Shown piece by piece: positions 1-12,110 of a DNA stretch of 64,000 nucleotides. Within the stretch, counting starts at the first letter, position 1, and every line of letters begins with the position of its first letter. The DNA is from Branchiostoma floridae (Eukaryota > Chordata > Leptocardii > Amphioxiformes > Branchiostomatidae): contig NC_049994.1 in the NCBI RefSeq assembly GCF_000003815.2, forward strand, positions 8,453,320-8,517,319, written 5' to 3'. Below the pieces are notes generated by a model. That model made no database searches. It had not been told where the DNA came from and saw only the letters and a list, made by a program, of their open reading frames with translations. Both the position numbers and the translations under genes were made by a program.

Positions 1-87
1 TATCATAGGTTACCATCTATCTCTGTACTTGCTAAGTATTTTTGAGAGTAGATATCGTACGAGTAGATGCATCTTGGGGTAGTTTGT

Positions 88-110
88 ACACACACACACA
101 CACACACACA
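88..110. repeat. (CA)n microsatellite
   Basis: Simple dinucleotide run in the intron downstream of the last visible PADI exon. Confidence 0.9.
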
Positions 111-170
111 AATCAATATCTCATAATTCCCATATGTATTTGTAAAGGATTTTGAGAGATGATAACTTAC

Positions 171-3100
171 GAGAAGCTGAATCTTGGGGAAGTGTTGAAG
201 ACCTCGGTCACGAGGGGAGTCCAGTACCACGGGCATGACGTCCTTCCCTGGTACCTGCGAGTAACCGAGCTCGATTTCATCCTGTAAACACGACAAAGAT
301 ATCCGTCAAAAACTTGACTTCCAAATTTTTCCCTAATCCAATACAACTTTTTAGCATTTTGATGCCCTTGATGTTGATCTTGAAATACGCGACTTTCTGT
401 CAATGCCAATGGTGACAAGGTAGCAACACATAGTATTTAATGACGTAGGGGTAAATAAGTAGTGCGGTCGAAATCTTGGAGCGTCTTTAAACGCTGCAAC
501 GTGAAAGACAGCGGGGCAAGAATACAGTATCAATGCGCGTGACCTTTACAGCTCACTGCCTGTGTGAGTCGGCTGCAATTTCGCTTGGCCCCACAATACC
601 CCATTTAAAAGAGGGCTTTAAAAAATTCAAAACGACAACTTTTTTCTGCCTTTCGATTATTTTGGAAGGGTATACCCTCGACTTTAACATATTAGTTTGT
701 CGTGCTTGAAAACTGCACCCTTCTATGATTTTATCGGCGTCGATGTCAGTCACCTTGTGGTCTTAACTATAAAAATCCCCATAGGCCGAAAACTGTGTTA
801 TGCTACCACAATCATAGACGATCTCCGCAAGGCCCCATGGGATATCAATGGTGTCGCCCTACCTGCATCCACCTGTCCCCCCTGTTGACGACCTGCGNNN
901 NNNNNNNNNNNNNNNNNNNNNNNNNNNNNNNNNNNNNNNNNNNNNNNNNNNNNNNNNNNNNNNNNNNNNNNNNNNNNNNNNNNNNNNNNNNNNNNNNNNN
1001 NNNNNNNNNNNNNNNNNNNNNNNNNNNNNNNNNNNNNNNNNNNNNNNNNNNNNNNNNNNNNNNNNNNNNNNNNNNNNNNNNNNNNNNNNNNNNNNNNNNN
1101 NNNNNNNNNNNNNNNNNNNNTACAATCCATACATTCATTCCAAAGTGGTAAAACCGTAATGACAAGGCGAATTAGTACTGTACATGACAACTCTTAGGCC
1201 GTAATTAGAGAACAAGACACGTCTCAAGACGCCAACAACATAAGATGAATGAAAAGCAAGAAAATAAGAACACATGAGACAACAAGAGACATGAAAAACA
1301 TTGTGTTGTTCTTCGAGCTGTGAAGAAAAATACAAACAAACAAACATAAAAACAACCATACCACCGAAAACACAGATACAAAATGTACCATGATAAGTCC
1401 AAAAGTGCTATAATAATCTACAATAAAGATTGAGGGCACTGAACAAGAAGACAAGAAGAAGAAGACAACAAGAAGAAGAAGTCAGAGAAACCCACGCCAA
1501 ACACACACAACGATGACGTCCCGTCAGAAGTTGTTGACATCTGCATCATTTTACCTTCTCCTTTCGGCTGTTCGTCTTTTTCTTTCTCTTCAATCAGGTT
1601 CCCCATAAGGTCTCGCATCTCCACATGATTAAGACCGATGTCAGGAGCTTCTTCCGTAGGCTTAGTCAAGAACTCGTTCAGCATGTTGGAAAGATCTTCC
1701 AACCTTCTGTCGTTCTTAATAACTAAGATTTACAAGAGAGGTTTTTGTTGATGTCTCAGAGAAAAAGTCGAGGCGATTCCAAGAAAGGAATTGTGTATTA
1801 TAAGAGAAGAAGTAGCTCTTTTGTCCAACCAAGGACGCTCTTAATCCAACTATAAAACTACATAGAAGATGAGACTGGTCAGTCGTGGGAGGGGGGCATG
1901 GGGCATGGGTGTCAATCTACACCTATAGTGCTATGAGAAGTTCCAACGTAAGAGTAATGTTAGAGAGCAGTGCTATTTGCTACTTCAGGGTGGGAGGTTT
2001 GGTGTTAGTACAGTACATTACAGCATCGACGTTAGCTGATTAAGTATTCTAATCATTAAAGAAAACATGAATAGTTGTTTGTTTACAAGGCAATTCTTCT
2101 TTAGAGTATTCCTGAAAAATTCTATGGAATAGCATGTTAAAACAGCAGTTATTTCACATGCAATTTTTCAATTACCGTACAAAATGCATTAGCAAGTATG
2201 TTATATGGGCAACGTATAGAGTCGTGGTAAGCAAATATCATACGCTCAAGTTATATTATCAATTTTTCTTGTGTTAAGCGGTAGGAATACTTGCGTTTGA
2301 GGATGCTTTGCATAATTAACGAGAATTTAATTTTGTATCAAGGCGTGTTACTAGTACATGTATTTGTCATAACTTCCAAATGTCATGAACGTGGCATGGG
2401 TTGTGTTTGCGTGTGTGCGTGTGTCTGTTGGTGTCAGAGACATGCAACCGCGCCAGCAAACCGCCTCTTGTCTGTACTCTGCTATCTCAACCGTCACCAC
2501 CAGTTCCTGTGGGCGTCGCCGCAAACCAGCTGTCAGCCAATTAGAGAATAGGCCTATCAATCGACGGTTTGCTGCCGCCGTTGGGTGTCTCTGCGTAAGA
2601 GAATGGTATCTATATGTGTGCGTGTGTGCTTGCGTGTCCGTCTGTACTGTGCGTGTATAATCGTAACTGGGATGATTTTTAACAAATCGTTTAACCGACA
2701 TGACCAAAATATCTGAATAAATCCTCACCGTCAGGCTGTAGACAGAAGACCCCCATTCTCTCGGCGCACTCTGGCGGTGTGCTCAGTCTTATAGAGTACT
2801 CCGCGGGCAGCTTTGGTGGCCCACGCATGCGCACAACCATCGGGCTCATGTCTTTTATATCTAATTGAAAGAACGACATTCATGCATCAAAATTGTACGT
2901 ATTACATGTCGTAATTTTCTTTGTAAAAATCGTTTTGAAAATCGTCAACAATAAGAAAAGGATGACATATGTATGTTGAGTATTTGATACTTTATTTTAT
3001 GCACGTGGACTGATTATGAAGTACACAATAGAAGCAATGCACGACGGTTTTTCACCCTATCTTCGAGATCAGATAACCAAACCGTGTATAGATCAGTCAG

Positions 3101-6100
3101 TCAGTCAATCAATCATTCAATCAAAAAATGGTTTACTCATAATAAAAACAAGACACTTGCAACCAGAGGCTGAATTACAGCCTTTCTGTACAGCACTACT
3201 GCGCTAGAAATAAAATAAAATCATTACAAGACGTTACATAAAATTACGTAATCCTTGTTTCAACAGTCTATAAATACCAATTTTACTTCTTATATTGTCA
3301 ACGATAAACATAGTGTAAATATGATTGTTAAAGTTAGAAAGTTTAACGTACCTAGTGGTCCATCAATCCTGCTGTTTTTATTATCCGGGTCAAAGGTCCC
3401 TTCGAAGTCATCGTTGTCGTTGTTGACCAGGAGCACAGCCCCGTGCCCTCTGGGACCCCACTCCCACGTACCCTTTAGGTGTGAATAAAAGACGTGGAAT
3501 TAAAACATGCTTAAAGACCTCTTTCCAGTTAGGGAGGCCATATTGGATTTCCCAGGGTCATGCACCAAAATGAAGCTGCAGTTGGACAATCTCCAATGTA
3601 GCTTGTAGCATAAATCAACATGATACCTTGTGGGGATTGTTGACCTCCACCACCCCGTCTCTGTCACAGTCCACGTCCAGAGACAGGAAGTACGCCGTCA
3701 GACTCAGCTCTGCCTGCCCCGCTGGACGGCCGTTCGCGTCGCTGAATTCAAAGGTCACCTGAGAGGATCGGAACGTCGACGTGATACCATTCACCGGTGC
3801 GATGCCAATTTAGAGGAGTAATAACAATGTACAGTCATGTAGCCTCATACATGTTAGTTTTCTATCACAAGGGCTTCCATGTTTCATATATTTATATAAT
3901 GTAACTATTCCCATCTCTTATTAGTTTTGAGAATCAACCAAGATATACAAAATGCGATTTGGCTTGTTGAACATATTCTCCAAGCAGAGGTTACGTTCCC
4001 ACGTTTTTAGTTTTTATGGCTTTCAATTTTGTATTGTTTCTTGAAGTCCGTCAAGCAGTTACAATACAAAATACAATTGACAATACAAAATAGAAAGCCC
4101 GATGAAAACGACTAAAACAATGTTAAGTTAAATTATTTCTAAAAACAGCCGGAGCCTAACCTCTACTTGGAGAGTATGTTGAAACATAGTAGACTAAAAA
4201 CAATACCTAACGGTTTTCTTATATAGCATGTAACAGACTGAATTCAAAATTTAGTAGATAGAAGTATCTCACCAGTTTGTCGTCCTTTTCGACACTGTGG
4301 CTCCGTGCATACACATACACAACCATCTTCTTAGCAAGAGCGCTGTCCATCCCGCCTGCAGCGACGTTGCCTGTCGCACGGGGGCGCTCATCCTTCATGC
4401 TGACTATGACATCGTCTTTTGGGTATGGTGTGATTTCGTACGAAACCGCATCATCACTTGCTATGCTGAGATTTAAAAGATAAATCAAAACGTAACGTTA
4501 ATGATATGCATAGTTCTAAATAGACGAGATGGTCGGTTGCAGAGGATGACCATTCCGGTAGGTGTCGCTTTCGAGTGGCGACAAACGCTAATTTTTTTCC
4601 GCACCCAAGATTTTGTACCGATGTGACGAAATGCTATTATCAACGTTTTGGAAGATGCTAACCATTCGGAATAGCGGTAGTCAAATCACGTTTCACTATA
4701 GAAGTCTTGTGGTTTGGGCTTCCTCTCCCGCCCACACAACTATATTGTATAGCTAGAGAACAAAAGAACCACTCAACCAGATTAACTCATATGTCAATAG
4801 TAGAGATTTGTATTCTGTTATTGGATGTGAACGCTACAGATTCCGTGTTCAGTAACCATCCTTTATCTTAAGTCACTGAAGAAAGACATTTGATTCTGTA
4901 AAACGGAAATGTTTGGACTGTGTTCCGTAAAACTTTATTAATATCCAGTTAGCTTGAGTAGCTCTTGTATTGAGTACTGCAAACGCATTTAACTTCGCGG
5001 GGATTCAATTTCAAGGTAGCGGGAAAAAGGACTGTTCGTGGTGGTTTTAAGTTCGCGGTAGCACCATGCACTGTAGTCTCTTACTGCCAAACAAAATGTT
5101 CGCGGTGATTTTAAGTTCGCGGTAAATTTCCAACACGAACATAAAACCACCGCGAAAATTTCTGCGTTTACAGTATCTGCTTGCCTATATTTCTAACTTC
5201 ATTCTTTGAACGCATTATTGACGGACTATGCATTGGATGCATATGTTGCAATGAGATTATGTAATGGCATACAAATGTATGTATTTGTGGTAACGTATAC
5301 ACAGTTGTAAACACCCGAGTAACGCTGTTTGTGTCAGTGGGTTCCAACCCTTAGGGGGTGACTATAAAAAGTGACAGTTGACTAGAGAAACTTAGGTGAT
5401 CCAGTCAAGCCCTAAGGGGAGGATCGGTTGGTTATACTACTGCATGTTTGTGATTTGAAAACAGTCTTTTGAACCTGGGAATACAAGAAAATGTATAGAT
5501 ATTCCAGTATATGTTAGGGCAATGAAATTCACATTTCTTTTCGACCAATATGGCCGCCCATATACCCTGACAACACCTGTAAATCACTTGGTCAGACTAC
5601 ATACATGTATATCGTATTCCCTAATTACCATACCCTGTACGACGGCTACGTGTAATTTAGCGTGGGTTTGGATCGGAGGTCCTTTCCAAGAAAGAAGGAA
5701 ACGACACTTGTAATTCCTTCCTATAAGACTGCTTTTCACACTGTTGTTCTCAAGCATTCCAACCTGAACACTTGCAAATGTCTTAAAATGTGCGCCAAAC
5801 ATGAAAAGACAGTCAGAATAAACCGGACAGGTAGACCTAAACCTGTCTATTGTTACCTGAAGCGCAGGTGTTTTTAGCTCAGGTAGCGTCCAGGGAATAA
5901 TTATAAAGGTGAGTCTATTGTTCACACAGACAACAAACGCTTGGGTGAATCCGACGAGCACATTTATGCATGAAGTATGTCACTCTGCCTATGTACACAA
6001 AACGCCTTGCTTTCTCTCTATTTGAAATGAGGTGTCCTATTACTTATGACAGTGAGTTCTAATCCTCTTTCGTCAACGAGTAGCCAAGCGTATCCTTGAG

Positions 6101-6525
6101 ACCCGTGTAGGGTCAGTTCAGTTATGCATGCAGCAAACAAGGCTTCCAAAACACAAAGCAAATGGTAGTTTAGAGGAGTTGCGTCTACAACATATTACAG
6201 CTTGGGGAATGTTGTGATCTTGTGAATATTTTGGTTTGTTTTGTACATAAACGTAGGTAGCAACGGACGGCAACGATACCGATAACACACTCAGAAGAGG
6301 GCGGAAGACATGGCGACCTACCCCGCCCACTTTCAACTTGACTCTCGTCACTTACTTGCTGAGATCCACGGCAAGATACTGTCCCACGACGATCACCTCA
6401 CTCCGAGACGCCCCTCGTGTTAACCGGATCGTTCTAGCCTTAACGGCGGGTTTTTGTTTAGGCGGCGGGGGCTTGGGTTCACCGGACGCCCCACCATCGA
6501 ACAGCTTACCTAGACACTTCCCCAT
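171..6525 (-). CDS. PADI: Protein-arginine deiminase (partial; 3' part beyond the window)
   Basis: Calcium-dependent enzyme converting protein arginine to citrulline. Exons read in order on the minus strand: 6525-6356, 4465-4273, 3758-3627, 3472-3352, 2860-2729, an exon ending at 863 whose start lies in the N gap, and 281-171. Phases agree through the first five. The immunoglobulin-like N-terminal domains are in exons 1-3. Exon 3 ends in the calcium-binding loop (DVDCDRDGVVEVNNPHK), and exon 4 continues with WEWGPRGHGAVLLVNND, a PADI hallmark. The exon at 863 holds NRGDRW with the catalytic Asp (Asp350 in PADI4), followed by the DEIELGY and PVVLDSPRD exon. About 100 family residues between 2729 and the gap exon are not found; they probably lie in the gap. 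The catalytic His and Cys exons lie left of the window. The only in-frame ATG of exon 1 gives MGKCLGKLF, a myristoylation-like N-terminus. Family is certain; the paralogue within it is not assigned. Confidence 0.93.
898..1120. other. Assembly gap (223 N)
   Basis: Run of N inside the PADI gene. The base sequence directly right-to-left of the gap still reads as the end of a PADI exon (VVNRGDRWMQ then a GTAGGG donor on the minus strand), so the gap truncates a coding exon. The stated length may be a placeholder. Confidence 0.99.
1555..1730 (-). CDS. Unrecognised possible exon in a PADI intron
   Basis: On the minus strand an open frame of about 58 codons is bounded by an AG (before 1730) and a GAAG/GTAAAA donor-like site near 1555. 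It encodes an acidic, helix-prone peptide (…LSNMLNEFLTKP…EMRDLMGNLIEE…). It does not match any PADI segment I know, and lies between recognised PADI exons. It could be an alternative exon, a fragment of a nested gene or chance. Downstream of the donor the frame runs into a low-complexity Ser/Leu/Phe stretch, which looks non-coding. Confidence 0.25.
3971..4180. mobile_element. Fold-back (MITE-like) element in a PADI intron
   Basis: The left end reads ACATATTCTCCAAGCAGAGG and the right end is its near reverse complement (CCTCTACTTGGAGAGTATGT), about 210 bp apart. The centre holds a second inverted set of AATACAAAAT-type motifs. No coding capacity. The CTCCAAGCAG terminus is shared with fold-backs at 35968 and 58998. 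Confidence 0.65.
4975..5175. mobile_element. TTCGCGG-family MITE, copy 1 of 3
   Basis: About 200-bp fold-back beginning TACTGCAAACGCATTTAA and ending TTTCTGCGTTTACAGTA. Inside are repeated motifs of the type TTCGCGGTGRTTTTAAG and their complements. The same architecture recurs at 20295-20513 (opposite orientation) and 33614-33822, so this is a non-autonomous transposon family. It lies in the first PADI intron. Confidence 0.8.
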
Positions 6526-9317
6526 GGCGTTATGCACTGATAAGCTGCACTTTTCATATTTATAGATAGGCGGCGCTAGTCGTCTTTCTGGTATGGCGTG
6601 TTGTGAGAGCTCGAAAGTAAATAGAAGTGGCTATCCTTGGCACCCATACTGGCCATGCCACATACTTGCAAAGACGTGAATGGGGCACATCCAAACAGAA
6701 TACTAAGGTCATTAGCAAAAGCAACACGAGTTTTTTTTTTAGGTCATAACACATTCCAACCCTATATAACTCATTTTACTGCAATAAAATATAACTTTAG
6801 CCCCTGAATAATGATCTCAGCATCAAATCGTTTATCAAAGAATAAATCATCTTTTATAAAAAATTCATAAGACGATTTCCATTTTCCATTTTCCATATCA
6901 TAATGAATTCATTTCGTTTGTAGGTTTTCCTCTTAAGTTCCCAAAATGCTGATAATCCACGTTCCGGTAGTTATTTGACATTGACACTTCTGTAATAAGA
7001 TGTATTTAAAGCATGCTATTCCGTTAATAACACACTGAACAAAATGATTTTCTTTGAAATTTTATTTCATGTTTTTCCATTTGATTTCTATTCATGTCAT
7101 ATGTAGATATTGTGACGAAGACAGCATTCTGGTTTAATCTTAAGACCATTCCACTTTCATTAACATTTGAGAGTTGCCCGCAATGTGTAGGTACAGGGGA
7201 AGACGTAGACTTAGACAAAGCCTATGAATTAACGTGTCAAGTGACCTATGGCTACTGTAAGGATGTTGTCCAAAGCCTCATTGGTTATATCATGACGAGG
7301 GCGTATACATGACTATGTCATCTTGTATTATATGAATTTTCTTGTTTTAGTTTGGGAAACTGAAATCATGCCTCAGTATTACAATTATTTGAACCGATAT
7401 TCGGATATGCGATCAACACAAGTAAAGCATACTACTTCAGATCCTTTTTACGTGCTACATTAACTTCAAATCAACTAACGTGCAGAAAAAAATCTTCTCA
7501 AATCAAAGAGGAAACTTCTAGAAATTCTAACAGTAACACCACACCTCAAATTAGGAATTATGCACGTGTCTCTCACTAATCAAAAATTGCAGTTAAAAGA
7601 GGCCTCGGATTTAAATAATCTAAAAATAATGAATTGAAAATTGTATGAAAGGAAGTCCGAACTGTTACAATCGCACAATCGAAAAGTGTATACAGAAAAG
7701 TGTATATATACACTTTTCAGTACTTTGTATAAGGCTGTACAGTGTATAGAAATGTAATACTGTATCTGTTGCAGGTGTACAGTCACGTAATCTGTGACAT
7801 TCAAGTTCTCTAAAAGATATAATGTTCTCTTTTTAGATAGTTCTCAGTTTGGTTATCTCATCTTGAGATGTCTGGTTACCACTGTTTGAGACCGCTATAC
7901 AGTGTGCCTGTGGAAACAAAACAACAACACGGGCACTTTAAGGCCTGTGACAATTTTGGTCGAACATGAAATTCGAACCACTGCGTGACCTTAGGTAACC
8001 CCGCCGGGCCGGAGCGTTTTTAGAACGGTCCAATGTCAGTATCTAATGTTACATTGCGAAAACAGGAACTTACGATGTATGGGTTACACTAACTACTTTT
8101 TTAAGGCTTATTAATGTTGAGTGTTAAAGATATTGATCTAGTATTTATCAAATATCCACATAACTAGAAGCGGTTAACAAAAGGGCACCCCTGCGAGAGC
8201 TGCAAGTGGTACAGTCCGAACATGTGTTCCGACCTCCCGGGGTGTGGAGTGGCAGGAAAACAGCGAGGCGCTCATACTTCAAGGAAACAGCAAAATAATG
8301 CTATAAATCGATATTTCTAACCCAAAATGATTGTATGGCAGTTGACTGATGCCTTATAAGGCTAACTGCTTGCGAAATTTCGCATTGATACAACAGCGAT
8401 TTAACAGATACAGACATAAAACATTCATATTTTACCATCGGTTTATGTTACGTACAGTCAAACATGTCTTACTTGGACGCAGTTCTTGTAGGGTAAGTAG
8501 TGTTTCGTCGGCCCCTGCCCACATCAGGGCACCAGTTTTATTACGAGTTTTGTGCAGATTTTGGTTCATTAAGCCTCAGACCTTCGGAAATCAAGCGGGT
8601 CTTCTTGCAATATCTTTTATTTCCGTGGCTGTATTGATATTTGTACGAACAATACCCAAAAATTGTCAAAAAATTCTGTTTTTGCCCCAAAATGAAGTCT
8701 TACCTAGGTATAGCGGCAAGATCCCCAGGCATATTAGATATCACAGAGATATAATCTATTACTCCAGAAAATATGACTCAGTTAGACAATCATTTCATAG
8801 TGGGCACAGACCCATTTTAATAGCATCCCTATTTTTTACCAAAAAATGTTTTTTTAAACCCAAAATAGTGAGGATCCACAATATTTTTGTCATCATATTT
8901 TGAATATGGGTGAATTACGTTAACTGGCCAAAAATTGTTGAAAACAGATGGTTACATCAAAAGTTATGGCCATATAACTGCTCGACTGAGAATCTACAGG
9001 TGTCACAGGCCTTAAACTGCCTGTGAAGTTGTAAAACAAGAAGAAATTGGTACGTGTCTGTCAGCCATTTTGGATCAATTCGACCTTTGACCTTTTCTGA
9101 AGTATCACAGGCCAACCGTAACAAAATGTCACGCCTCTGTCGTTTCAAATCGTGACTTCATTGTATTTTCTATCAGATAAGAAACAATTACACTAGTAAC
9201 AGATTACCAGGGTAAACACGAACAAAATCTCAGAAAAAGAACTGGAAATACAACTTAGATTAATATCACCACGGTAGAAGACTTATTTTCATTTCCTCAA
9301 GGTGAACTGTGTCTTAC
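6526..9317. other. Intergenic region upstream of PADI
   Basis: No gene could be supported between the PADI start codon and the coiled-coil gene A. The stretch is AT-rich. Around 7925-7966 and 8996-9034 there is an imperfect inverted pair (GGCCTGTGACA / TGTCACAGGCC core) about 1 kb apart, possibly the ends of a degenerate DNA element. A 184-codon open frame at 8349-8903 has no recognisable domain and a non-coding composition. The last exon of gene A should lie in this region, but I could not settle it. Confidence 0.6.
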
Positions 9318-10325
9318 CTATCATTTATGATCTCCAGAAACGAAGTCTTCAGCCGGGCAAGTTTTTCTCTGACTGGGACACTCACAAACCGCTGGATCCA
9401 ATAATAAAACCTTTCGACTGGACTGGGGGACACTCCTTCAAATTCCTGGAGAGGGTCCTGACTATAAACTAGTTGATAGAAGACAGAATTGAAGATGTCA
9501 TTCAAAATTCGTCAGAAGAACAGTACTAGTACACGTTCTTGATATAACCCTGCACTTACGAAAAAGGAAAACGGTTTAAAACTATGCATAACCGTTACTT
9601 TATCAACGACACAGTTCCGTTTTGAGCGAATTGTACACAAGGCTATATGCGTGATTAATTATAACTATTACAAAGAATGGGAAAACATATCTATAATTCT
9701 CTACAGTATGATACATTTAAACGATTCTTATTTCTTGGAGGGGAAATGCTAATATCTTCGTGTAATTTTGTGGCCAGTTTTCCGACATTTAGAAACAAAC
9801 AGGCCTATGTCTCAATTCTTGAACTGTATAGCCATATATAGGTGCTGATTTTTGTATCCACCCATATATGAATTTCACTGAAAGGACAGAAAAACTGATT
9901 AAAATACACAGTACAACATGAACAGTGCGTTAACGTTTTTTGTTGTCTGTTTTCAGTACACATTGCTATTAAACCTAACCATACCAATAGCAATTATCAC
10001 CTGTTATGTTTGATTTTGCAAGATCGCCGCGACTTTCGTTCTGAACAATGGTTGAGATGTTCTCGGTCGCATCTGTGGCCACAATGGTGTCTTCCTCTTG
10101 TTCTAGTCTGTGCCCCACAATCATCAAGTTGTCTAATCGTCTCGACTCTGCTTTCAGCGCGAAGGTCTGTCTTCTCAGTTTGCTGTTCAAAACCTCCTGT
10201 TTTAGTTCCTGCTCTCGAGTCAGAGTATCCGCAAGGTCCCAGAAAGAATCACCCTTCTGTTGCTCGAAGTTAATGGCATATTTCAGCCGTCTTCTTTCGT
10301 TAAGAGATCCCAGTAACTTGCTCAT
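9318..10325 (-). CDS. Coiled-coil protein, gene A (3' end not placed)
   Basis: Exon 1 is 10325-10001 (ATG gives MSKLLGSLNERRRL; ends phase 1 at an ACAG/GTGATA donor). Exon 2 is 9468-9318 (151 nt; acceptor TCAACTAG after a pyrimidine-rich tract; ends at GATAG/GTAAGA, phase 2). Exon 1 is a charged helix (LTREQELKQEVL…RRLDNLMIVGHR) likely to form a coiled coil. Exon 2 ends in VREKLARLKTSFLEIINDR. The gene is a tandem paralogue of gene B at 12111-13314: same exon phases, identical exon-2 length and the shared RRLxxLxxVGxR motif. A terminal exon is expected below 9318; one candidate acceptor near 9180 would add only a few codons before a stop. Function unknown, not recognised as a named family. 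Confidence 0.6.
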
Positions 10326-12110
10326 GGCTTCGTGAGACTTTCTCACAATCTAGGGTAATCCTTGGGACTATTAAGTACAACGAAAATACCAGTTCATCGA
10401 CCCCTGAAGTGACAGGACATTGTTTGGAATCTTGTTGCCCTCAGGGCGTTCTGCTGTCTAAAAAAGACAAACAGTCCCTAGAATTAGAACAAGCATCTGC
10501 TTTAAGCAGGTGTAGATATATAAGACGGACCGTGTTTTCTGGCAATTATATGCATCTTTATAGCACACCTCTATGAAAAAAGCAAATATTAAAACCAAAG
10601 GCTCGAATTGATAATTAGAAAAGCTGACACATATAAATGCGTACTAAATGTCTAGTAAACACAGGTGAAAAACCGAGACCGAATCAGATACACGACACGT
10701 AATACACCTGTAGAAGGTTACAGAATATGGTAAAAAAAATTCCGAGCAGCCTTCGTAACCCCCGCTTCACAATGACACCTATTGGGTCAGTTTGTCCTCA
10801 TTTTTAGTGAGCAATTATGCAGATCGCAATCATGATGTTTCGTGAGAAGAGATACTGCTGTAGTATAGTTGCAATGTAACCCGTAACCTTGGAGCGTCCT
10901 TCGGGTCACACCTTGAGTGACCTTCTGGTCTCGCTAGGAAGGTTATGTTTACGTCAGCGTTCTTGTGTATGCATTTGTGTGTCTGTGAATACGATAAGTC
11001 AAGAATGTCTGTAAGAAAAAGGAAAAAGGCAAGGATATATCCCGAACAAAGCTACGGTTCGGTCAGTCCGTGCACCCTAACACCTTGCTACTTTTCGATC
11101 ACAAACAGTTCAAAACTCAAAAGCTAATTTTGCTTAGAATGAATGGTGAGCTCTAGCCGTGTATCGTCTTTTGTAAAGGTTCCCAAATCTGTCCCAGTCA
11201 TTGTGTTTTGATAGACTATCTGGGATTCTTTTTTGTGTACAACAATGAAAATTCCAGTCCTTCTACTTGTGATTTCTTGTGTGAGTTGTAATACACTGTG
11301 GATGACGTCTTGTAGCCAGCGGGGCATTTTAATGGTCCACATGAGGTCTAATACTACATGTTACAACAGCTTTAGAGATAATCTACAACACGAAATTCAA
11401 GAGGGGAACTACTCATTCCTTTTTTTTACAGAATACTCTGTATAAATTTCTATATTTTATTCATTCATATTGTACCCGTCTTTAGAATGTATAACACTGT
11501 TTTACTATGCATCATTCAAATGTGAACCACAGATTTAGCCATTACCTATTTACAGTATACAACAACACACGTATTTTCCAGGGTTAACTGCGTGCATGCA
11601 CACAATGGTTTCTATGAAAATTACTGTTTCGTCGGTTAAAAAAACATGGACAATACTTTTACAAATTCCCTTCCTGCAATTTCCGATGTTTATTTTTTTC
11701 TCCATATGGGGCACATGCCTTGATAATATACTGTCATCAATATATAATTAAACAGTGACGTAATTCTACAGTAATAATGGTAATTATGCAGTAAAGACAA
11801 GCAAATAAACATAGTATCTGCTCGATAACACACTCTACTGTAGTCGTACCATAGTGGGGGCGTCATTTGATATACACGTGTTATTCTACCCTCTTGCACA
11901 AGTACATATTAGATTTTAAGTTCTAATACAAAAACATTGAACGTCAAAACTTTATCCATTTTGTACTCAACGTCTCCGCAATATCATAAATGCTTGAGAT
12001 TGTCTTCAGCCGTTATTTCAATTGTCGTGCACATGTATCACGGTGAAAACACGACATAAGTATGATTGTATGACATTATGCTTCTAACTTCATAACATAA
12101 ACTAATTCTA
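10326..12110. other. Intergenic spacer between the paralogous coiled-coil genes
   Basis: AT-rich sequence with no coding exon I can support. A short open frame at 11233-11445 (plus) has a signal-peptide-like start (MCTTMKIPVLLLVISCVSC) but no matching exons or cysteine pattern, so it is not called. Confidence 0.5.

Noticed and set aside
8349-8903. 184-codon plus-strand ORF
   Set aside because: No domain, irregular composition rich in Phe/Ile/Arg from AT-rich DNA, and it lies between possible inverted ends of a degenerate element.
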